Notes: a model not told the origin generated them from the letters alone. A DNA stretch of 35,535 bases from Myxococcota bacterium (GCA_030748735.1 JASMLK010000103.1:1-35535), one strand, 5' to 3'; counted from the first letter of the stretch, positions 8,275 to 16,994 are shown. Program-made: numbers and translations.

Positions 8275-9156
8275 TCAGCGGTGGCGCGAAGCGCGCCCGG
8301 CGAAGAGTACCGTTCGCAGGCGTGCAAAGGAGCGAAAACCCAGCCGCCGATACAGGCCCAGACCGGGGGCATTGCCTTCGATCACGGCCAGTTGCACGTG
8401 ATCGGTGCCGGTTGCGAAAGCTTCGTCGACCAACCCCGTCATGGCGGCCGCGGCGAACCCGCGGCGGCGCATTTCGGGCCAGGTAAAGACGCCCTGTACC
8501 AACCATCCGTCATGGTGCCGTACGTCGGCATAGCCCACGAAGGCGAGGCGGCCCCGGGTCTCGACCACCCGCGCGCGGGCCAGGCGACGTCGCACCCAGC
8601 GTTCGAAGCCGACCAGATCGCGTTCACCCGGGTCGGGGCGATGCTCCTCGCGCAGACTCGCGCGCGCGGCATAGACCAACTCGGGCAGGTCGCTTTCGAC
8701 AGCGTGCCTGAGCGTGGCGCCGGCCGGCATGGAAGCCGGGGCGAGCTGCCCCGGCTCGATCGCGAAGGCGGTCTCGAAGCGATCGATCAGCGAACGCCGC
8801 CCGGTCTCTTCGAGCAGGGCCCAGAGCCGGTCCACCACCCGGTCGAGGCTCTTGAGCAGCCCCGAGTCGATCGATTCGAGAAACGGAAGGAAGGCCTCGA
8901 GGGCCGGCGTGGAAAGCTGCGCGTCGAAGAGCAGGCTCGGACGCAGCGCCGCGACACCCACCACCTCGTTGCCCTCCCAGGCGACGAGCACCACCGGCTC
9001 GACACCGCCACTTTCGACGTTTGGGTCGAGCAGGTCCAATAGCTGCAGATTCAGCCGCGCGTCCCGATGGAGGTACGCGAGCACGACATCGCGGACGTCG
9101 GCCGTCAGAAAGGCCGCACGAGGCCGCGCGGCGATGGGAGGCTGGCGCTCGAACAA
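8275..9156 (-). CDS. GNAT-family N-acetyltransferase
   Basis: The C-terminal ~140 residues hold a GNAT acetyl-CoA-binding domain. The VFTWPEMRRRGFAAAAM segment matches motif A (Q/RxxGxG/A) and is followed by VIEGNAPGLGLYRRLGF, the usual motif B ending. The N-terminal half looks like a second, degenerate GNAT repeat (LVAWEGNEVVGVAAL). Substrate unknown. The start is uncertain: the frame begins with TTG, has no Shine-Dalgarno, and is in the same frame as the preceding biotinyl protein, separated only by TAG and two codons. No ATG occurs until about residue 146. It sits 62 nt before plsB. Confidence 0.8.
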   Translation of the reverse strand: MFERQPPIAARPRAAFLTADVRDVVLAYLHRDARLNLQLLDLLDPNVESGGVEPVVLVAWEGNEVVGVAALRPSLLFDAQLSTPALEAFLPFLESIDSGLLKSLDRVVDRLWALLEETGRRSLIDRFETAFAIEPGQLAPASMPAGATLRHAVESDLPELVYAARASLREEHRPDPGERDLVGFERWVRRRLARARVVETRGRLAFVGYADVRHHDGWLVQGVFTWPEMRRRGFAAAAMTGLVDEAFATGTDHVQLAVIEGNAPGLGLYRRLGFRSFARLRTVLFAGRASRHR

Positions 9157-9162
9157 GGGAAA

Positions 9163-9378
9163 CTAGGCGAGCACGGCGAGGACATCGCCCTCTTCGACGC
9201 TGTCCCCCTCGGCGACCCGGATCTCGCTCAGCGAACCGGCCGAAGGTGACTCGACGGGGATCTCCATCTTCATGGATTCGAGAACGAGCAGCACGTCGTC
9301 GACCGCGACCGCATCGCCGACTTTGGCTTCGATGCGAACCACGCGTCCCGTCACCTGCGCCTCGACCAAAACGCTCAT
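9163..9378 (-). CDS. Biotinyl/lipoyl attachment domain protein (BCCP-like)
   Basis: A 71-residue stand-alone swinging-arm domain. The biotinylation site is VLESMKMEI, with K37 flanked by methionines as in biotin carboxyl carrier domains; lipoyl domains normally lack the Met-Lys-Met. It would carry carboxyl groups for an acyl-CoA carboxylase, but no carboxylase subunit is in the window. The ATG at 9378 has a strong purine-rich ribosome site (GGGGGGAGCA). An upstream ATG at 9408 would add ten residues without domain similarity. It heads the BCCP-GNAT-plsB run and is divergent from ffh. Confidence 0.9.
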   Translation of the reverse strand: MSVLVEAQVTGRVVRIEAKVGDAVAVDDVLLVLESMKMEIPVESPSAGSLSEIRVAEGDSVEEGDVLAVLA

Positions 9379-9515
9379 TGCTCCCCCCCATCCTGGCCGT
9401 CCGGCCACTCGACTGAATCACTTGAAAGACCGCCCGCGCGATCCGAAACCCGCGGGCGAGCCGGGCAATCATGCACGCCGCGCCGGGCGGGGGCAACCGC
9501 CCCTTGGGACCCTGC

Positions 9516-9521
9516 TAGAGT
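9516..9521 (+). promoter_or_regulatory. Candidate extended -10 box of ffh (TGC TAGAGT)
   Basis: TGCTAGAGT lies 10 nt before the GGAGG ribosome site of ffh. The predicted start near 9528 would leave a leader of about 17 nt. The same TGCTAnnGT form occurs at 4471 and 32296. No convincing -35 is visible. Confidence 0.4.
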
Positions 9522-9544
9522 AGCCGCCCCGGAGGATCCTTTTC

Positions 9545-11101
9545 TTGCTCGAAACCGTCACCAAGGGCTTCAAGTCTGCCACCGAACGTCTGCAGGGCGT
9601 TCGCGAACTCAGCGAAGAGAACATCGCCGAGTCGCTCGCCGACGTGCGCCGATCGCTCCTCGAAGCGGACGTCGATTTCAGGATCGCCAAGGACTTCCTG
9701 GACACCGTCAAAGCGCGCGCGCTCGGCGAAAAGGTGAAGACCCACGCGCGAGAGCGCGGTGGCCGCAAGATCAAGGTTTCCACCGGCGAGCATTTTGTCG
9801 GCATTTGCGAGCAGGAACTCGCCAACCTGATGGGACCGGTCGATACCGAGCTCGTCCGCAAGGACGGCGCGGTTTCGATCATGCTGGTGGGCTTGCAGGG
9901 CGTCGGGAAGACGACGATCGCCGCAAAGCTCGCCCGCTACCTCCAGAACCAGGGCAAGCGGCCGCTGCTCGTGGCGGCGGACATCTACCGCCCCGCCGCG
10001 GTCGATCAGCTGAAGACGCTCGGCCGGGCGATCGACGTCCCGGTCCACAGCGGGAGCGAGGGCCAGCTCCCGCCCGAGATCTGCCGCGACGCGCGAGATC
10101 GCGCGCGCCGCGAAAAGTGCAACGCCATCATCTACGACACCGCCGGCCGCCTCGCCGTCGACGAAGAGTTGATGACCGAGCTGCAGGAAATCGACGTCGC
10201 CGTCGAGCCCGCCAACAAGCTGCTGGTCTGCGACTCGCTGATGGGCCGCGACGCCGTTTCCCACGCCGAAGCCTTCAGCGAGAAGCTCGACCTCGACGGC
10301 ATCTGCATGACCAAGCTCGACGGCGACGCACGCGGCGGTGCGGCGCTTTCGGTGAAGGCCATTACCGGCGTCCCGATCAAGTTCCTCGGCATGGGGGAAA
10401 CCGTCGATCGCCTCGAGGAATTCCGCCCCGAAGGCCTCGCGTCCCGCATCCTCGGCATGGGGGACATCGTCGGCCTCGTCAAAGACTTCGAAGAAGTCGT
10501 CGACGAACAGCAGGCCGAAGAAGACGCCGAACGCATCCTCAAGGGCCAGTTCACCCTCGACGACCTCATCACCCAGCTCCAGACGATCCAGAAGATGGGC
10601 CCGCTCAAGGAGATCTTCGCCAAGATGCCGGGCATGGGCGGCCTCGCCGACCAGGTGGACGAGGGCGAACTCGTCAAGGTGAAGGCCATGGTGAGTTCGA
10701 TGACCAAGGCCGAGCGCACCACGCCCAACGTCATCGACAAGAGCCGCGCCACCCGCATCGCCAGGGGCAGCGGCCGCAAGCTCAAGGAAGTGACCGACCT
10801 GATCGCCCGCTTCGACCAGATGAAGGGCATGATGGCGATGCTCGGACAGCAGAGCGGCCTGATGGGCAAGATCCCCGGCATGGGGAAGCTCGCAGGCGGC
10901 ATGCCGGGAATGGGCGGCATGCCAGGCATGGGCGGCATGGGCGGAGCCGGGATGCCGGGCATGGACCCCATGGCGATGCTCGGCGGCCTGGACGGCAGCG
11001 GTGGTGGAGGCGGGCGCACCAAGAAGCGCACCTCGAGCGCCGACCGAAAGAAGAAACAGAAGCAAGCCAAGAAGTCGCGCCGTAGGGGGCGCAAGAAATA
11101 G
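9545..11101 (+). CDS. ffh: Signal recognition particle GTPase Ffh
   Basis: Binds signal sequences of nascent membrane proteins together with SRP RNA and delivers ribosomes to FtsY. The order is N domain (1-~95), GTPase G domain with G1 GLQGVGKTT (116-124), DTAGR and TKLDGDARGG, then the Met-rich M domain from about 330. The start is TTG at 9545, fixed by a perfect GGAGG at 9531-9535. At 518 residues it is longer than E. coli Ffh (453): residues ~450-500 are a Gly/Met/Pro repeat and the last ~25 are almost all Lys/Arg/Ser. SRP RNA (ffs) is not in the window. Confidence 0.97.
   Translation: MLETVTKGFKSATERLQGVRELSEENIAESLADVRRSLLEADVDFRIAKDFLDTVKARALGEKVKTHARERGGRKIKVSTGEHFVGICEQELANLMGPVDTELVRKDGAVSIMLVGLQGVGKTTIAAKLARYLQNQGKRPLLVAADIYRPAAVDQLKTLGRAIDVPVHSGSEGQLPPEICRDARDRARREKCNAIIYDTAGRLAVDEELMTELQEIDVAVEPANKLLVCDSLMGRDAVSHAEAFSEKLDLDGICMTKLDGDARGGAALSVKAITGVPIKFLGMGETVDRLEEFRPEGLASRILGMGDIVGLVKDFEEVVDEQQAEEDAERILKGQFTLDDLITQLQTIQKMGPLKEIFAKMPGMGGLADQVDEGELVKVKAMVSSMTKAERTTPNVIDKSRATRIARGSGRKLKEVTDLIARFDQMKGMMAMLGQQSGLMGKIPGMGKLAGGMPGMGGMPGMGGMGGAGMPGMDPMAMLGGLDGSGGGGGRTKKRTSSADRKKKQKQAKKSRRRGRKK
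10878..10980 (+). repeat. GGCATG-type in-frame repeat encoding the Ffh Gly/Met tail
   Basis: Repeated GGCATG, GGAATG and CCGGG(C/A)ATG units encode GM, PGM and GGM steps within the C-terminal part of ffh. Low-complexity coding DNA that could vary in length. Confidence 0.7.
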
Positions 11102-11187
11102 AGGGAACTCTCGCCGTCTACCGACCTTCTATCTCCCCGGCCCCCACGGCTCTACTTTCCATCCTCATCCCCCCTCACGTTTCCCCT

Positions 11188-11200
11188 CCCCCCCCCCCCC
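11188..11200 (+). repeat. Poly-C tract (13 C) upstream of the lytic transglycosylase
   Basis: Thirteen consecutive C residues followed by GGG, inside a pyrimidine-rich stretch (11140-11200) with several C4-C6 runs. It ends 62 nt before the ATG of the transglycosylase. The minus strand holds several long G runs and could form a G-quadruplex. Such tracts slip during replication and are also hard to sequence. Confidence 0.85.
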
Positions 11201-11262
11201 GGGATCAAGTCTGCTGTTGCCTGTTCAATTTCCACCGGAAGTTGCCGATTGATGAGGGACCG

Positions 11263-13473
11263 ATGAAGTGTCTTCTACGAAGCGCCCTGGGGCTGTTGGT
11301 ACTGGGCTGGGTCGTGGCCGCGACCAGCGCAACGGCCGGGCGTGACGTCACGCTGCCCCACCCCGCTGAGGCCGCCGAGGACGTCCACTTCTGGGTGCGG
11401 ATCTACTCCGAGGTCCCGACCAGCGGTGGGCTGATCCACGATTCTCGTCACCTTGGCGTGGTCTACGACCGGATCACCGTTCCCAAGGGTCTTTCCAGGC
11501 GCGCTCGCGAGCGCCATACCGAGAAGGCCAAGTCGAAGTACCGCAAGATTCTCGACAGCCTGGCGGGCGGCAAGCGCGGCGGACTTTCGAGCGAAGAAAA
11601 GCGCGTGCTCGGGCTCTGGCCAGCCGGCACGAGCAACGCCGAATTCCGCAAGGCGCGCAGCCGACTGCGCTTCCAGCTCGGACAGTCGGACAAATTCCGT
11701 GCAGGCGTGATCCGCTCGGGTCGTTGGAAGAAGATGATCGAGCGGGTGTTCGAAGAACACGATCTGCCGCCCGAACTCACGTCGCTGCCCCATGTCGAAA
11801 GTTCGTTCACGCCGTGGGCGTATTCGCGCGTCGGTGCAGCGGGGCTGTGGCAGTTCACCCGATCGACCGGCCGACGTTTCCTACGCGTCGACCACGTGGC
11901 CGACGAACGACTCGACCCGTTTCGCGCAACCATCGCCGCCGCGCGCTTGTTGAAGCAGAACCGACAGGTCACCGGAAGCTGGCCGCTGGCGATCACCGCC
12001 TACAACCACGGCGCCGCGGGCATGCGCCGGGCCGCGCGCAAGCTCGGTACGCGCGACATCGTGACGATCACGCGCAAATACAAGAGCCGCACCTTCGGCT
12101 TCGCTTCGCGCAACTTCTACTACGAACTCCTCGCTGCAGCCGAGGTCGCGCGCAACCACGAGCGCTACTTCGGCAAGCTGACCTTCGACACGCCGATCGA
12201 CTACGAGACCTTCGAGGTGCCCTTCTACACGACGCCTGGCGCGCTCGCGAAGGCGTTGGGTGTGGAGCGGACGACCCTCGAAACGGCGAACCCGGCCCTG
12301 CGGCCGACGGTCTGGCGCGGGGCCAAGTACATCCCGCGGCGCTTCGGTCTACGCGTCCCGAGGGCGCAGCTCGGGCGCCCCGTCGAAGCGGGCCTCGAAG
12401 CGATTCCCCGCTCGAAGCGCTTCGCCGAACAGACCCGCGACCTCGACTACCGCGTGCGCCGCGGTGACGCCCTTTCGACGATCGCGCGGCGCTTCAAGGT
12501 GAGCGTGAGCGAACTGGTCGCGATCAACGGCTTGCGCAGCCGCCACCGCATCCGCGTCGGGCAGAAGCTCAAGCTCCCCGATCGCGGCGGTGTCGTTCGC
12601 ACGCGGCGCTCGCAGCAAGCCGCCGTCACCGCGGACATCCCCGCTTCGGGTCGCTACACGGTCAGGCGCGGTGACACGATTTCGCGCATCGCGAAACGCT
12701 TCAACGTTTCTGAAGCGGAGATTCTCTCCGCCAATCGACTGCGCAATCGCAATCGCATCTATGTGGGCCAGTCGCTCGTGCTGCGCGGCGTCGAGCCCAT
12801 CGTCGCCGAGATCGCAGAAAACGACGCGAAGCCGATCGTCGAGAAGAAGCACCATCCGGACGCGGTGGCGACCCTTTCGAACCCGCCCGACCGGCCGGCA
12901 GAATCGCTCCTGCCCGTCCAGGGCGCCGCGTTGATCGAGACCGCTGCTGCAAACCAGATCGCCGAAGAGGGCACACCCAGCGACCTTCCCGGCCTGCTCG
13001 CCGACCCGAGTGACTACGGCGTGGCGTCGGACAAGACGATCGAGGTCCAGGGCGCCGAAACCCTCGGGCACTTCGCCGAATGGCTCGACATTCGCGCAAG
13101 TCGGCTGCGCCGGGTCAACGGCCTTTCGTACGGTCGCTCGATCGCGATCGGACAGCGCATCAAGCTCGACCTGTCGCGCATCGACGCCGCCGTCTTCGAA
13201 GCGCGCCGCCAGGAATACCACCGCAACCTGCAGGAAGCCTTCTTCGAGCGCTACGAAATCGAAGGCACCAGGACCCACGTGACACGCCGGGGCGATTCGG
13301 TATGGACGCTGGCCGAAAAGAAGTACCGCGTCCCCCTCTGGCTGCTTCGCCAGTACAACCCCGACATCAACTTCGCCGCCCTCCAGAAGGGCATGCGGGT
13401 CCAGGTCCCGATCCTCCAGGAACGCGACAACTGGACGCCATCCACCAAAGTTGCGGATCAACGCGCGAGCTGA
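11263..13473 (+). CDS. LysM-containing lytic murein transglycosylase (MltD-like)
   Basis: Cleaves peptidoglycan glycan strands in the periplasm to 1,6-anhydro products. A signal peptide covers about residues 1-26 (hydrophobic ALGLLVLGWVVAATSA, cleavage near ATAG). The transglycosylase domain spans about 165-320, with catalytic E179 in HVESSFTPWA, followed by GAAGLWQFT and AITAYNHG. Two clear LysM repeats follow at ~394-440 and ~463-510, a degenerate one at ~591-640, and a LysM-like one at ~669-717. ATG 11263 follows GAGGGA; a TTG at 11242 is in frame but not needed. MltD of E. coli has two LysM repeats, so this is an extended version. Its upstream region contains a 13-C tract. Confidence 0.92.
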   Translation: MKCLLRSALGLLVLGWVVAATSATAGRDVTLPHPAEAAEDVHFWVRIYSEVPTSGGLIHDSRHLGVVYDRITVPKGLSRRARERHTEKAKSKYRKILDSLAGGKRGGLSSEEKRVLGLWPAGTSNAEFRKARSRLRFQLGQSDKFRAGVIRSGRWKKMIERVFEEHDLPPELTSLPHVESSFTPWAYSRVGAAGLWQFTRSTGRRFLRVDHVADERLDPFRATIAAARLLKQNRQVTGSWPLAITAYNHGAAGMRRAARKLGTRDIVTITRKYKSRTFGFASRNFYYELLAAAEVARNHERYFGKLTFDTPIDYETFEVPFYTTPGALAKALGVERTTLETANPALRPTVWRGAKYIPRRFGLRVPRAQLGRPVEAGLEAIPRSKRFAEQTRDLDYRVRRGDALSTIARRFKVSVSELVAINGLRSRHRIRVGQKLKLPDRGGVVRTRRSQQAAVTADIPASGRYTVRRGDTISRIAKRFNVSEAEILSANRLRNRNRIYVGQSLVLRGVEPIVAEIAENDAKPIVEKKHHPDAVATLSNPPDRPAESLLPVQGAALIETAAANQIAEEGTPSDLPGLLADPSDYGVASDKTIEVQGAETLGHFAEWLDIRASRLRRVNGLSYGRSIAIGQRIKLDLSRIDAAVFEARRQEYHRNLQEAFFERYEIEGTRTHVTRRGDSVWTLAEKKYRVPLWLLRQYNPDINFAALQKGMRVQVPILQERDNWTPSTKVADQRAS

Positions 13474-13497
13474 GAGCGCTGCTCAGACGAGGCCGGC

Positions 13498-14169
13498 TCA
13501 AACCTGAAACACACTCTCGTCGGGCAGACGCAACGCCGTGAGCGGTCCACCATAGACCGCACCGGTGTCGATCCCCACGCTGAACGGCAGGTTCCAGCGC
13601 ACTTCGAAGTCCTCGGCCGGCGTGTGACCGTAGATGACCGTGACTGGCATGTTGTGCGGCAGGTCGCAGGTGCTGCGGTTCCACAGGAAGTCTTCGACCT
13701 TCGCCTTGTGGAGCACGTAGCCGATGTCGCGTTCTCGCAAGAAACTGCGATTGATGCCCGCGTGAACGAAGAGGTAGTCACCCTCGCGGTGGTAGAGCTT
13801 CAGGCTGAGCAGGAAGTCTTCGTGGGTCTTGGGCAGGCGGTACTTCTTCCGGTCGCTCTCGGTGAGAAAGCCGTAGCTTTCGAGGGTGCGGTCGCCGCCG
13901 TTCATCAAGAACGCATCACCACCGAAGTAGGCCTTGTCGGTCCACCCGAGGAAGTCGAGGAACATCGACTCGTGGTTGCCGAGCAAGAAGATGCACGGCC
14001 ACTGCTTCTGGACTTCGATCAGCGCCTCGACGACCCCGAAGGCATCGCGCCCACGGTCGACGTAGTCACCGAGAAAGATCAAACGGTCGTCATCGCGCAG
14101 CGGTAGCGTCTCGAGGAGTTCCTCGAGCTTGTCCAACTCGCCGTGGATGTCGCCGATGGCATACAGCAT
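13498..14169 (-). CDS. PPP-family metallophosphatase (serine/threonine phosphatase or ApaH-like)
   Basis: A compact 223-residue calcineurin-type phosphoesterase. The metal-binding motifs appear in order: GDIHG (6-10), GDYVDRG (34-40), GNHES (64-68), HAG and GHTP. This is the PPP signature, shared by bacterial Ser/Thr phosphatases and by Ap4A hydrolase ApaH, and the sequence does not decide between them. Start ATG 14169 opens exactly at the domain; an ATG at 14196 would add nine residues. No kinase gene is adjacent. It converges with the lytic transglycosylase (24 nt between stops). Confidence 0.88.
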   Translation of the reverse strand: MLYAIGDIHGELDKLEELLETLPLRDDDRLIFLGDYVDRGRDAFGVVEALIEVQKQWPCIFLLGNHESMFLDFLGWTDKAYFGGDAFLMNGGDRTLESYGFLTESDRKKYRLPKTHEDFLLSLKLYHREGDYLFVHAGINRSFLRERDIGYVLHKAKVEDFLWNRSTCDLPHNMPVTVIYGHTPAEDFEVRWNLPFSVGIDTGAVYGGPLTALRLPDESVFQV

Positions 14170-14531
14170 GAGGTGTGCATTCCCCCAGCAGCTCATCGGC
14201 CCTCAGAATGGGGGACTTGAAGCCAGACGGACGGGTTCAGAAGGAGCGCCGCACTCGCGTGAGGTCGGAGCTGCCGGCCACTGTGGCGACGGGCCTTTCC
14301 CCGAGAGTGCTGCTCGGTCTTTCCCGCGATCTCACGACGGAAACGCCTGTTGAGTGTCCCACGAGCCGGGTTGGGTTTCGCGGATCCGTCCACCGCAGGT
14401 GGGTCGTCGAACGCGCCTCCCGATCCCGCCTTCGACGCGCCGCCCATGCACTACCGTGTGGGGCGACTCGTGCAGCGGGACCCGTTCGCGCCAGCGAGCT
14501 TCGACTCACGCCCAGGCTTCGAGGAGCGCGC
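14170..14531. other. Intergenic region between divergent phosphatase and hydrolase genes
   Basis: 362 nt without a supported gene. A frame continuous with the downstream hydrolase contains a stretch (about 14235-14357) that faintly resembles a PilZ domain start (ERRTRVRSELPATV, then SRDLT). It has no proper start, and Arg-rich out-of-frame-looking sequence follows. No tRNA, riboswitch or clear terminator seen. Confidence 0.5.
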
Positions 14532-15317
14532 ATGCCCACAGCGAAGGTGAACGACCAGACGATCCACTACGCCGACAATCGGAGCGACGGCCCGGCCGTG
14601 ATCTGGAGCCACGGCTTCCTGATGGATCACACCATGTTCGACGCCCAGGTCGCAGGGCTCGGTGACGACTACCGCTGCATCCGATGGGACGAACGTGGCT
14701 TTGGCGAAACCGACGCCGACGCCCCGTTCAGCTACTGGGATTCGGCCGACGATTGCGTCGGGCTACTCGACCATCTCGGCATCGACCGAGCGGTGTTCGC
14801 GGGGATGTCCCAGGGCGGGTTCCTTTCCTTGCGCGCAGCACTCGCCCATCCCGATCGCGTGCGCGCGCTGATCCTGATCGACACCGAGCCGGGCGTCGAT
14901 CCGCCGGAAGTGATCGCGGGCTACCAGGGTATGATCGACCACTGGATGAGCGACCAGCCCCTCGGTGCGGTGGGCGAAGGCGTGGCGGGGCTGATCCTCG
15001 GTGAGCCGAGCCTCAACGCAGAGTGGATCGCGAAGTGGGAAGAGCGCCGCGGCGAACACATCCTGCACGCAGCCAACACCTTGTTCACGCGCGACGACAT
15101 CACGAAGCGAATGGGTGAAATCACCTGCCCGGCCCTGATCGTGCACGGAAGCGAGGACCAATCGATCTCGATCGACAAGGCGTGGGCGATGGAAGCCGCC
15201 CTGCCCGATTGTCGAGGTCTCATCGAGATCGAAGGTGCCGCTCACGCGCCAAACATGACGCACGCCGAACCGGTGAACGCAACCATCGCGAGCTTTCTCG
15301 CTTCGCTCGACAGCTAG
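14532..15317 (+). CDS. Alpha/beta-hydrolase-fold hydrolase
   Basis: A 261-residue hydrolase of the haloperoxidase/epoxide-hydrolase/esterase type. The oxyanion segment is SHGFLMD. The nucleophile elbow GMSQGG places Ser93. The acid is D209 in GSEDQS and the base H238 in GAAHAP, so the triad is complete. DERGFGETD matches the usual DxRGxGxS strand. Substrate unknown. ATG 14532 follows GAGGAG at good spacing. The stop TAG shares the tetranucleotide CTAG with the stop of convergent rlmN. Confidence 0.9.
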   Translation: MPTAKVNDQTIHYADNRSDGPAVIWSHGFLMDHTMFDAQVAGLGDDYRCIRWDERGFGETDADAPFSYWDSADDCVGLLDHLGIDRAVFAGMSQGGFLSLRAALAHPDRVRALILIDTEPGVDPPEVIAGYQGMIDHWMSDQPLGAVGEGVAGLILGEPSLNAEWIAKWEERRGEHILHAANTLFTRDDITKRMGEITCPALIVHGSEDQSISIDKAWAMEAALPDCRGLIEIEGAAHAPNMTHAEPVNATIASFLASLDS

Positions 15318-16348
15318 GCATTGGCGAGTTGACCGCAAGCCGCCGCGATGTCGGCCCCCCGGCTTCGCCGCAGCGTGACTCGCATGCCGTGCTCGTGCAC
15401 CCGGGCTGCGAAGCGGTCCATCACGTCCTGCTCGGGCGCGCGGTAGCGACTTCCGGGGTGGGGGTTCGCGGGAATCAGGTTGATCTTGCAGGGGATGCCG
15501 CGCACGAGATCGGGCAGGCGGTCGGCGTCTTCGAGGCTGTCGTTCATGCCCTCGAGCAGGGTGTATTCGAAGAAGACCGGGCGTTTCTTGTTGACGTTGG
15601 GGTCCTTGCGCAACGTCTCGAGCAGTACTTCGAGCGGGAACTTGCGATTGATGGGGACGAGGACATCGCGCACCTCGTTCGTCGTCGCGTGAAGCGACAC
15701 CGCCAGGTTGATGGGACCGATCTCGATGAGCTCCGGAATGCGCGGCACGACACCGGCGGTCGACACCGTGATTCGTCGCGGTGCGAGCGCCATGCCGCGG
15801 GGGTCGGTCATGATCGCGATCGCTTCCTTGACCGCAGCGAGGTTGAGTAGCGGTTCGCCCATCCCCATGAAGACGACGTTGCTGATCACGCCGTCTTCTT
15901 CGTCGAGGCAACCCTTGGCGCGGCACACCTGATCGACGATCTCGGCGGTCGTGAGATTGCGCGTCAGCCCCATCGTGCCCGTCGCACAGAAGTCGCACGC
16001 GAGCGGACAACCCACCTGGGTCGAAATGCAGAGCGTGTTGCGGCGGGCTTCGGGAATGATCACCGCCTCGATGCGGTGCCCCTCGTGGGTCGTGAGCGCG
16101 AGTTTGCGCGTCCCGTCGCTCGACTGATCGGCTTGAGCGACCTCGACGGCCCGCGTCTCGTAGCGCTCGGCGAGCGCGGCGCGAAGCTCGACCGAGAGAT
16201 CGGTCATCAAGTCGAGATCGTCGACATCGCGCTGGTAGAGCCACGCCATCACCTGGTTCGCGCGATAGGCGGGGATGCCCTCTTCGCTGAAGCGGTCGCG
16301 CAGGGAAGCGAGGCTGTAGTCCTTGAGGTTCGGCGAGTTGCTACTCAT
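15314..16348 (-). CDS. rlmN: Dual-specificity rRNA/tRNA adenine-C2 methyltransferase RlmN
   Basis: A radical-SAM enzyme that methylates C2 of A2503 in 23S rRNA and A37 of some tRNAs. The [4Fe-4S] motif CxxxCxxC is seen as CPLACDFC (about residues 114-121). GMGEPLLN and VSLHATTNEVRD are the typical following motifs. The C-terminal catalytic cysteine lies in ACGQLANA (C338 of 344). The ATG at 16348 overlaps the trmB stop by one base (TGATG), so translation is probably coupled. It is the last gene of a five-gene minus-strand run. Confidence 0.96.
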   Translation of the reverse strand: MSSNSPNLKDYSLASLRDRFSEEGIPAYRANQVMAWLYQRDVDDLDLMTDLSVELRAALAERYETRAVEVAQADQSSDGTRKLALTTHEGHRIEAVIIPEARRNTLCISTQVGCPLACDFCATGTMGLTRNLTTAEIVDQVCRAKGCLDEEDGVISNVVFMGMGEPLLNLAAVKEAIAIMTDPRGMALAPRRITVSTAGVVPRIPELIEIGPINLAVSLHATTNEVRDVLVPINRKFPLEVLLETLRKDPNVNKKRPVFFEYTLLEGMNDSLEDADRLPDLVRGIPCKINLIPANPHPGSRYRAPEQDVMDRFAARVHEHGMRVTLRRSRGADIAAACGQLANA

Positions 16349-16989
16349 CACGATACCCGCCTGTAGTCGAAGAAGTGGATCGCACGCCCGTCGGCGCGCC
16401 AATCGCGTTCGTAGGAGGTCATGATGCGTCCGGGCACGTCGTCCACCCAGGGGTGGGGGGCGTAGATGTTCTCGAGTCGTGGCTCGCCGCTCAGCACTTC
16501 GTCGATCTGCTCTGCGTAGACGGGGTCGTCGGTCGCGACGCGAAGCAGGCCGCTTGGTTCGAGCGCGATCGCGGCGCTCTCGACGAACGCGGGCTGAAAC
16601 AGACGCCTGTGTGCATGCGCCGCCTTGGGCCACGGGTCCGAGAAGTTCACCCAGATCTCGTGCACGCTGCCTTCGGGAACGCAATCTCCGACGACCGCTT
16701 CGCCCTTCCCCGCCAGCAGGCGCACGTTGTCGAGTTCGCTGCGCGCGACCTTGCGCGCCATCTTGAGCACACGCTTCCACGAAACCTCGACTGCCACGAA
16801 CCTCATCTCGGGATGCTTCGCGGCAAGTTCGAGCATGAACTCACCGCGGCCGAAACCGATCTCGATCGACAACGGAAACGGCGGTTCGAGTTCGGGGGCG
16901 AACAACGCGTGCATACCGAACTCGTAGGCGTCGGCCATGCTGCGGCGCCAGTCGGTGCCGGGAATGTCGTACTTGAGGGTGCGGGACAT
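16348..16989 (-). CDS. trmB: tRNA (guanine-N7-)-methyltransferase TrmB
   Basis: Methylates N7 of G46 in tRNA variable loops using SAM. The SAM loop reads EIGFGRGEFMLELA near residue 42. The family hallmark is NFSDPWPKAAHAHRRLFQPAF (about 115-135), close to the classic PDPWPKxRHxKRR. C-terminal TSYERDW is also typical. 213 residues, normal length. The start is 5 nt after the VWA gene stop and the end overlaps rlmN, so tRNA and rRNA methylation genes sit behind an AAA/VWA pair in one operon. Confidence 0.95.
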   Translation of the reverse strand: MSRTLKYDIPGTDWRRSMADAYEFGMHALFAPELEPPFPLSIEIGFGRGEFMLELAAKHPEMRFVAVEVSWKRVLKMARKVARSELDNVRLLAGKGEAVVGDCVPEGSVHEIWVNFSDPWPKAAHAHRRLFQPAFVESAAIALEPSGLLRVATDDPVYAEQIDEVLSGEPRLENIYAPHPWVDDVPGRIMTSYERDWRADGRAIHFFDYRRVS

Positions 16990-16994
16990 GACGG

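Noticed and set aside
6059..8401. A 780-codon open frame on the plus strand
   Set aside because: Antisense shadow of plsB: Glu/Arg/His-rich, no domain, caused by GC-rich codon bias on the opposite strand.
9515..11065. Long minus-strand open frame opposite ffh
   Set aside because: Antisense of ffh, with Ala/His/Leu-rich composition and no recognisable motif.
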